Source of the DNA: Lactobacillus sp.
GTDB taxonomy: Bacteria; Pseudomonadota; Alphaproteobacteria; RF32; CAG-239
Length of the DNA stretch: 9,298 nt
Direction of reading: 5' to 3'
Assembly: GCA_031263385.1 (NCBI GenBank)
Contig: JAISFX010000167.1
Location: 1-9,298, forward strand
In this document: one piece after another, positions 6,575 to 9,298 of the stretch
How the letters are laid out: every line of letters starts with the position of its first letter
How positions within the stretch are numbered: position 1 is the stretch's first letter
The notes under the pieces: generated by a model
What the model was told of the DNA's origin: nothing
The model's input: only the letters and a program-made list of their open reading frames with translations
The model's database searches: none
Program-made: the position numbers and the translations under genes

Positions 6575-8362
6575 CTACCTCCGATAATTCTTGGACTGGA
6601 GTTGATAGAAGTCATAATAGCTGCCTTTCTTGCGGTATAATCCGGTATGAGTGCCCTCTTCTACTATGCGGCCTTTATCTAAAACAAGGATGCGGTCCAT
6701 TTCTCTGAGTGTTGACAAGCGGTGAGCAATGGCAATCACGGTCTTGCCTTCCATAACATCTTGCAGAGCTTTTTGGATGTATAATTCGCTTTCACTATCC
6801 AAAGCAGATGTTGCCTCGTCTAAAATCAGTATTGGGGCATTCTTAACAATGGCTCTTGCGATTGCAATACGCTGGCGTTCTCCGCCAGACAAGGTTATGC
6901 CTCTTTCGCCGACTTTGCTGTTATAGCCATTAGGAAGGCTCATTATGAGGTCATGAATATAAGCTTTTTTAGCAGCTGCAATGACCTCTTTATCAGTGGC
7001 GCTCTTTCGACCATAGCGGATGTTTTCCATAATGCTGCGGTTAAAAAGGCTGGGGTCTTGCGGGATGGTGCTGATATGCTGGCGCAAGGAATCTTGTGTG
7101 ACATCGGCAATGTTGGTGCTATTAATCATTATCTTGCCGTCAGAGATGTCATAATAACGGCTTAATATCTTGATGAGGCTGGATTTGCCAGAGCCTGAAC
7201 GGCCAACAAGCCCTATTTTCTCGCCGGCTTTGATGTCTAGGTTAAAGTGATGAAACAAAAGCCTGCTAATGGTGGGCTGAGCGTTTTTATCGGTTTGTTC
7301 GTAGCTGTTTTTATAACCAAAAGAAATATTCTCAAAGCGGATGTTGGCGCGGCGGATGCTAAGTTTTTTAGCGCCTTGTTTGTCAACAACATGAATTGGG
7401 CGATACAAGAAATCAAGCCCGTCTTTGATGCCGCCCCAGTTGCGGAACCCTCTGGCTGCAGAGCCGCCGATGTCCATACAATACAGGGTAATATATGCGG
7501 TAAGGCTTTCAACCAGCACAAAATCGGCAACGGATATCTCATCATTAAGCCAATAATAAAAAGGAATTAGCAAGAAAAACATCTGCAAGACAGCTCTTAT
7601 AACCCCTTGGGTTATGTACATATTGGCTTCTTTGATATAAAGAGATTTCTCAGTGTTAACCCAAGCGTGGACCTTTTTGAAATAATGAAGTTTTTCAAAG
7701 AAAATGCGGCAATAATTGCGGATTAAGGTGTAGTTGAACATGGTATCTACCAGCACGCCGTTAGCGTGGGTATAGGTATCATGGCTGGCCTCAGAGTATC
7801 TGATTAAGCCTTTAGAGCTCAGGTATAAAAAGGCGGAATAGAGTAGAAAGAAGATGAAAAGAAACAAGGTAAGCAACAAATTGACCTTGGATATAAAGAA
7901 AAAGGCAATAGTTATTTTGACCAAAGAATTTGTAAGCCCATATGAATTGTCATAGAAATCACTGGTTTCACGCACTGTTTGGCGAACTTTGGTAGCCACA
8001 CGGCCCGACATCTCCTCTGAGAAAAACTGCATGGAATGGCGATGAGCCTGAGCAAATAACGCTTTGGAGACTTTTACCATAAACAAGGGGCGGTAACCGG
8101 CCTCAAGGAAAGTGCCAATGTGCATTATAAAGCCTCGGAGAAGTGTAAACAAAGCAAAAAGCAGGGCAAAGGTGAGTGCCTCTTGGAAAAGGGTGCTCTT
8201 ATCCCCTTCCTGAGTTGAGATTACACCGACTATGCGTGAAGAGTAAAAAATGCCAAGTTGGATGCAGCATTCGGCAATCAGGCGCAGAAAAAGTGTTGCA
8301 AAAAACAGCCCCTTTAATGAGGAGAGATATTTCCATAGAAACTTAAAAACATTGTTTTGCAT
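6575..8362 (-). CDS. ABC exporter half-transporter (permease fused to ATPase), first gene of the pair
   Basis: The protein has 595 residues, arranged as a membrane domain (about 1-330, six helices including about 20-42, 60-78, 148-182 as two helices, 253-272 and 280-298) followed by an ATPase domain. The latter has A-loop Y350, Walker A GRSGSGKSS (387-395), Q-loop Q435 in IPQDP, signature LSGGERQR (491-498), Walker B ILILDE (511-516) with catalytic E516, D-loop SALD (519-522) and H-loop H547. It is a paralogue of the next gene: the C-terminal ATPase parts are nearly the same, while the membrane domains share only scattered motifs such as EMSG and FYxSR. Between A-loop and Walker A it has about 13 extra residues (near 351-365). 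The start is chosen because MQNNVFKFLW aligns with MKISVFKFLV of the partner. The ribosome site is poor (AGGGCGG about 6 nt upstream). It probably exports a hydrophobic or amphipathic compound. The substrate cannot be read from sequence. Confidence 0.95.
   Translation of the reverse strand: MQNNVFKFLWKYLSSLKGLFFATLFLRLIAECCIQLGIFYSSRIVGVISTQEGDKSTLFQEALTFALLFALFTLLRGFIMHIGTFLEAGYRPLFMVKVSKALFAQAHRHSMQFFSEEMSGRVATKVRQTVRETSDFYDNSYGLTNSLVKITIAFFFISKVNLLLTLFLFIFFLLYSAFLYLSSKGLIRYSEASHDTYTHANGVLVDTMFNYTLIRNYCRIFFEKLHYFKKVHAWVNTEKSLYIKEANMYITQGVIRAVLQMFFLLIPFYYWLNDEISVADFVLVESLTAYITLYCMDIGGSAARGFRNWGGIKDGLDFLYRPIHVVDKQGAKKLSIRRANIRFENISFGYKNSYEQTDKNAQPTISRLLFHHFNLDIKAGEKIGLVGRSGSGKSSLIKILSRYYDISDGKIMINSTNIADVTQDSLRQHISTIPQDPSLFNRSIMENIRYGRKSATDKEVIAAAKKAYIHDLIMSLPNGYNSKVGERGITLSGGERQRIAIARAIVKNAPILILDEATSALDSESELYIQKALQDVMEGKTVIAIAHRLSTLREMDRILVLDKGRIVEEGTHTGLYRKKGSYYDFYQLQSKNYRR
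6577..6582 (-). promoter_or_regulatory. Shine-Dalgarno embedded in the end of the upstream ABC gene (translational coupling)
   Basis: GGAGGT overlaps the last two codons (CGG AGG) and the first base of the TAG stop of the first ABC gene. It lies 7 nt from the ATG of the second. Only 5 nt separate stop and start. Ribosomes finishing the first gene would expose or hand over to this site, favouring equal output of the two subunits. This supports a heterodimer. Confidence 0.85.
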
Positions 8363-8399
8363 GCACTGCCGCCCTATACAAGAAAGGACAGGTTAATGC

Positions 8400-8405
8400 A
8401 TTATA
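8400..8405 (-). promoter_or_regulatory. Candidate -10 box for the ABC transporter operon
   Basis: On the minus strand this is a perfect TATAAT, 37 nt before the ATG and just downstream of the UPF0391 terminator, so it is placed to give the operon its own start. No good -35 box is visible 16-18 bp further upstream, because that space is occupied by the terminator stem. The promoter is therefore tentative. Confidence 0.35.
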
Positions 8406-8419
8406 TATAAGAAATCGTT

Positions 8420-8447
8420 AAAAAGCCCTCGGTTTAGAGGGCTTTTT
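8420..8447 (-). terminator. Intrinsic terminator of the UPF0391 gene
   Basis: An 11-bp perfect stem, AAAAAGCCCTC (8420-8430) with GAGGGCTTTTT (8437-8447), closes a 6-nt loop. Read on the minus strand it ends in a run of five U immediately after the GC-rich stem, 4 nt past the stop codon of the UPF0391 gene. It separates this gene from the ABC operon downstream. The symmetrical A/T flanks would also let it act on plus-strand transcripts. Confidence 0.87.
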
Positions 8448-8451
8448 TATC

Positions 8452-8616
8452 TTAATCAACTTTACGACGGCCAAAGATTAGGCTCACAAGAAAAAGGATA
8501 ATGCCGATAAAAAATACCCATTTGGCGGCGAGGGTGGCTGTTCCGGCGACACCTCCAAAGCCCAAAAAGGCAGCGATTATGGCAACTATAAGAAATAATA
8601 TTCCCCATGAAAACAT
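8452..8616 (-). CDS. UPF0391 / DUF1328 small inner-membrane protein (54 aa)
   Basis: The sequence is [20 protein letters not shown], then [13 protein letters not shown], a second hydrophobic helix (33-48) and a basic tail GRRKVD. Length, two-helix hairpin layout and the LGFGGVAG centre match the UPF0391 (YtjA-like) family of Proteobacteria. That family has no established function and is often linked to stress responses. The start is the ATG at 8614-8616 because AAGGAG (8625-8630) lies 8 nt upstream. An in-frame TTG at 8647-8649 would add 11 residues but would put the hydrophilic [10 protein letters not shown] ahead of the conserved N-terminus and has no ribosome site. It is a monocistronic unit: a terminator follows and an oppositely directed gene lies upstream. 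On the minus strand CTTGAAA (8693-8699) resembles a heat-shock sigma-32 -35 element, but the matching -10 is poor. Confidence 0.9.
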   Translation of the reverse strand: MFSWGILFLIVAIIAAFLGFGGVAGTATLAAKWVFFIGIILFLVSLIFGRRKVD

Positions 8617-8722
8617 TTGTGTTTCTCCTTTAATTAATGTTAAAGACAAGTCCTCGTCGTTCTCGCCTTTGATGTAGTCGCGCTTGTGATATTTTCAAGG
8701 GCAATCGGCATTTATGTAGATT

Positions 8723-8740
8723 TTGTCAAAATTTTAACAA
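8723..8740. repeat. Imperfect palindrome upstream of the unknown gene, possible operator
   Basis: TTGTCAAAA / TTTTAACAA pairs at eight of nine positions around the centre. It lies in the divergent region between the UPF0391 gene and the unknown gene, 5 bp upstream of the latter's candidate -35 box. TTTAACAAA then occurs twice, at 8733-8741 and 8744-8752, exactly 11 bp apart (about one helical turn), an arrangement often seen in regulator-binding sites. Some AT-rich sequence will do this by chance. Confidence 0.4.
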
Positions 8741-8744
8741 AACT

Positions 8745-8772
8745 TTAACAAACGACGAACTAAACTTATGAT
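8745..8772 (+). promoter_or_regulatory. Candidate promoter of the unknown gene at the right edge
   Basis: TTAACA (8745-8750) and TATGAT (8767-8772) are spaced by 16 bp. The -35 box is part of the second TTTAACAAA repeat, and the start of transcription would fall near 8779, inside the palindrome 8771-8786. The downstream ribosome site AAGGA (8805-8809) is 7 nt from the ATG. A leader of roughly 38 nt results. Confidence 0.45.
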
Positions 8773-8786
8773 ATTATGCGTAATAT
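8771..8786. repeat. Perfect inverted repeat over the predicted transcription start
   Basis: ATATTA-TGCG-TAATAT has two perfect 6-bp arms around a 4-bp centre. It overlaps the candidate -10 box and +1 of the unknown gene, the usual place for a repressor operator. It is too weak and has no U-run to be a terminator. Confidence 0.45.
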
Positions 8787-8816
8787 TTTAAAAATGTTAA
8801 CACGAAGGACTTTGAC

Positions 8817-9298
8817 ATGGAAAACGCGAAAGTTAATTTTCAGGACATTATCAACGAATATCACAGTGATAAATATGCTAAAAATGATGAAGCCCCTATA
8901 ATTACGACTATCAATGGTCGTAAGTTTGTGGTGCCATATGGGATGAGCGAAGATGATTTTATTGAAGCCTTCTGGCATCTTTCAGAGAATTCGGTAGTAA
9001 AAGTCGAAAAAGAATATCAGAAAAAGTTAAATAGAGATTCTGTGTATAAAGACATGTTTGTTAACATTGACGGTGTTGATGTGCCATTGCCATTTGATAT
9101 TTTTGTGGAAGCAAGCGGTAAAGAAGACGCCAAAAAGATGATTTTTGAAGAGCGTTATAGAGAATTTATTCAGAAATACAGCCGAAAAGCAGCTAATGCA
9201 TATAAAGATAAGCTATACTCTATGATTGATAATGTTAGCGAACAGCGCTCAGAGATAAAATCAGAGGCAAATAAAAAACAGCTCCAAAAGATTGGTAA
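8817..9298 (+). CDS. Unrecognised soluble protein, N-terminal 160 residues; 3' end outside window
   Basis: I do not recognise this protein. It starts MENAKVNFQDIINEYHSDKY and stays open to the window edge (the last complete codon encodes G160). The start is supported by AAGGA 7 nt upstream. There is no signal peptide or membrane helix, so it is probably cytoplasmic. Two short beta-type segments look alike: INGRKFVVPY (33-42), followed by acidic residues, and IDGVDVPLPF (84-93). Between them and after about residue 97 the sequence is highly charged and probably helical (for example KKMIFEERYREF), with a Lys/Glu/Gln-rich stretch from about 140 that could form a coiled coil. The divergent neighbour is the UPF0391 gene, and its promoter holds two palindromes, so it is likely regulated. 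Codon use resembles the other genes. Total length and any C-terminal domain are unknown. Confidence 0.82.
   Translation, partial: MENAKVNFQDIINEYHSDKYAKNDEAPIITTINGRKFVVPYGMSEDDFIEAFWHLSENSVVKVEKEYQKKLNRDSVYKDMFVNIDGVDVPLPFDIFVEASGKEDAKKMIFEERYREFIQKYSRKAANAYKDKLYSMIDNVSEQRSEIKSEANKKQLQKIG

Noticed and set aside
6729..7570. Open frames opposite the first ABC gene (6729-6926, 6953-7165, 7247-7570 plus; 7237-7545 minus in another frame), and likewise 4864-5118 opposite the second
   Set aside because: They are mirror images of the conserved ATPase codons. The near-identical frames in both genes reflect the paralogy, not a real antisense gene.
4818..8362. Bacteriocin/microcin export locus
   Set aside because: Neither ABC protein has an N-terminal C39 peptidase domain, and no small precursor or immunity gene is visible beside them.
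8458..8475. GRRKV shared by the UPF0391 C-terminus and the CDF protein after helix 2
   Set aside because: It is a short basic cap after a membrane helix, expected from the positive-inside rule; the rest of the proteins are unrelated.
8641..8747. Hydrophobic plus-strand reading frame ([16 protein letters not shown]...) in the divergent spacer
   Set aside because: It has no ATG and no ribosome site; the hydrophobic look comes from the GC-rich patch read in one frame.
8655..8757. CGTCGTT (8655-8661) and AACGACG (8751-8757) as an inverted repeat
   Set aside because: Seven bases about 90 bp apart in a divergent region is within chance expectation.
8766..8978. Minus-strand 70-codon frame over the promoter and start of the unknown gene
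   Set aside because: It is antisense to a plus-strand gene with a good ribosome site, and has no such site itself.

Overview
The window comes from a Gram-negative, probably proteobacterial chromosome of moderately AT-rich composition. Three things suggest this: a very large envelope protein with a Sec signal peptide, a UPF0391 (DUF1328) small membrane protein typical of Proteobacteria, and classical AAGGAG/GGAGG ribosome binding sites with short A/T-flanked terminators. An uncultured alphaproteobacterium would fit, but the window holds no rRNA or marker gene to prove it. There are no tRNA or rRNA genes, no CRISPR array, no insertion sequence and no sign of recent transfer.

Layout. 1-322 (minus) is the N-terminal part of a CDF-family divalent metal efflux transporter that runs off the left edge. 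Diverging from it across a 113-bp promoter region is a 1445-residue membrane/periplasmic protein (436-4773, plus) of unknown function. It has a signal peptide, a beta-rich N-terminal domain, a central membrane bundle, a second beta-rich domain and a C-terminal membrane bundle. It ends at a strong bidirectional terminator (4787-4818), shared with the convergent minus-strand operon of two full-length ABC exporter half-transporters (6575-8362, then 4818-6569). The two are translationally coupled and very probably form a heterodimer. Upstream of them is a UPF0391 gene (8452-8616, minus) with its own terminator (8420-8447). It diverges from a partial, unrecognised cytoplasmic protein gene (8817 to the right edge, plus) whose promoter carries two palindromes.

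How the parts may work together. Everything but the last gene acts in or at the inner membrane: metal export, a large envelope protein, a lipid/drug/peptide-type ABC exporter and a small stress-type membrane protein. No shared pathway can be shown. The shared divergent promoter region makes co-regulation of the CDF pump and the giant protein conceivable.

The most interesting unknowns are the giant protein, which looks like two secreted modules joined in one chain with an internal signal-peptide-like start and its own Shine-Dalgarno, and the palindrome-rich promoter of the unknown gene at the right edge.
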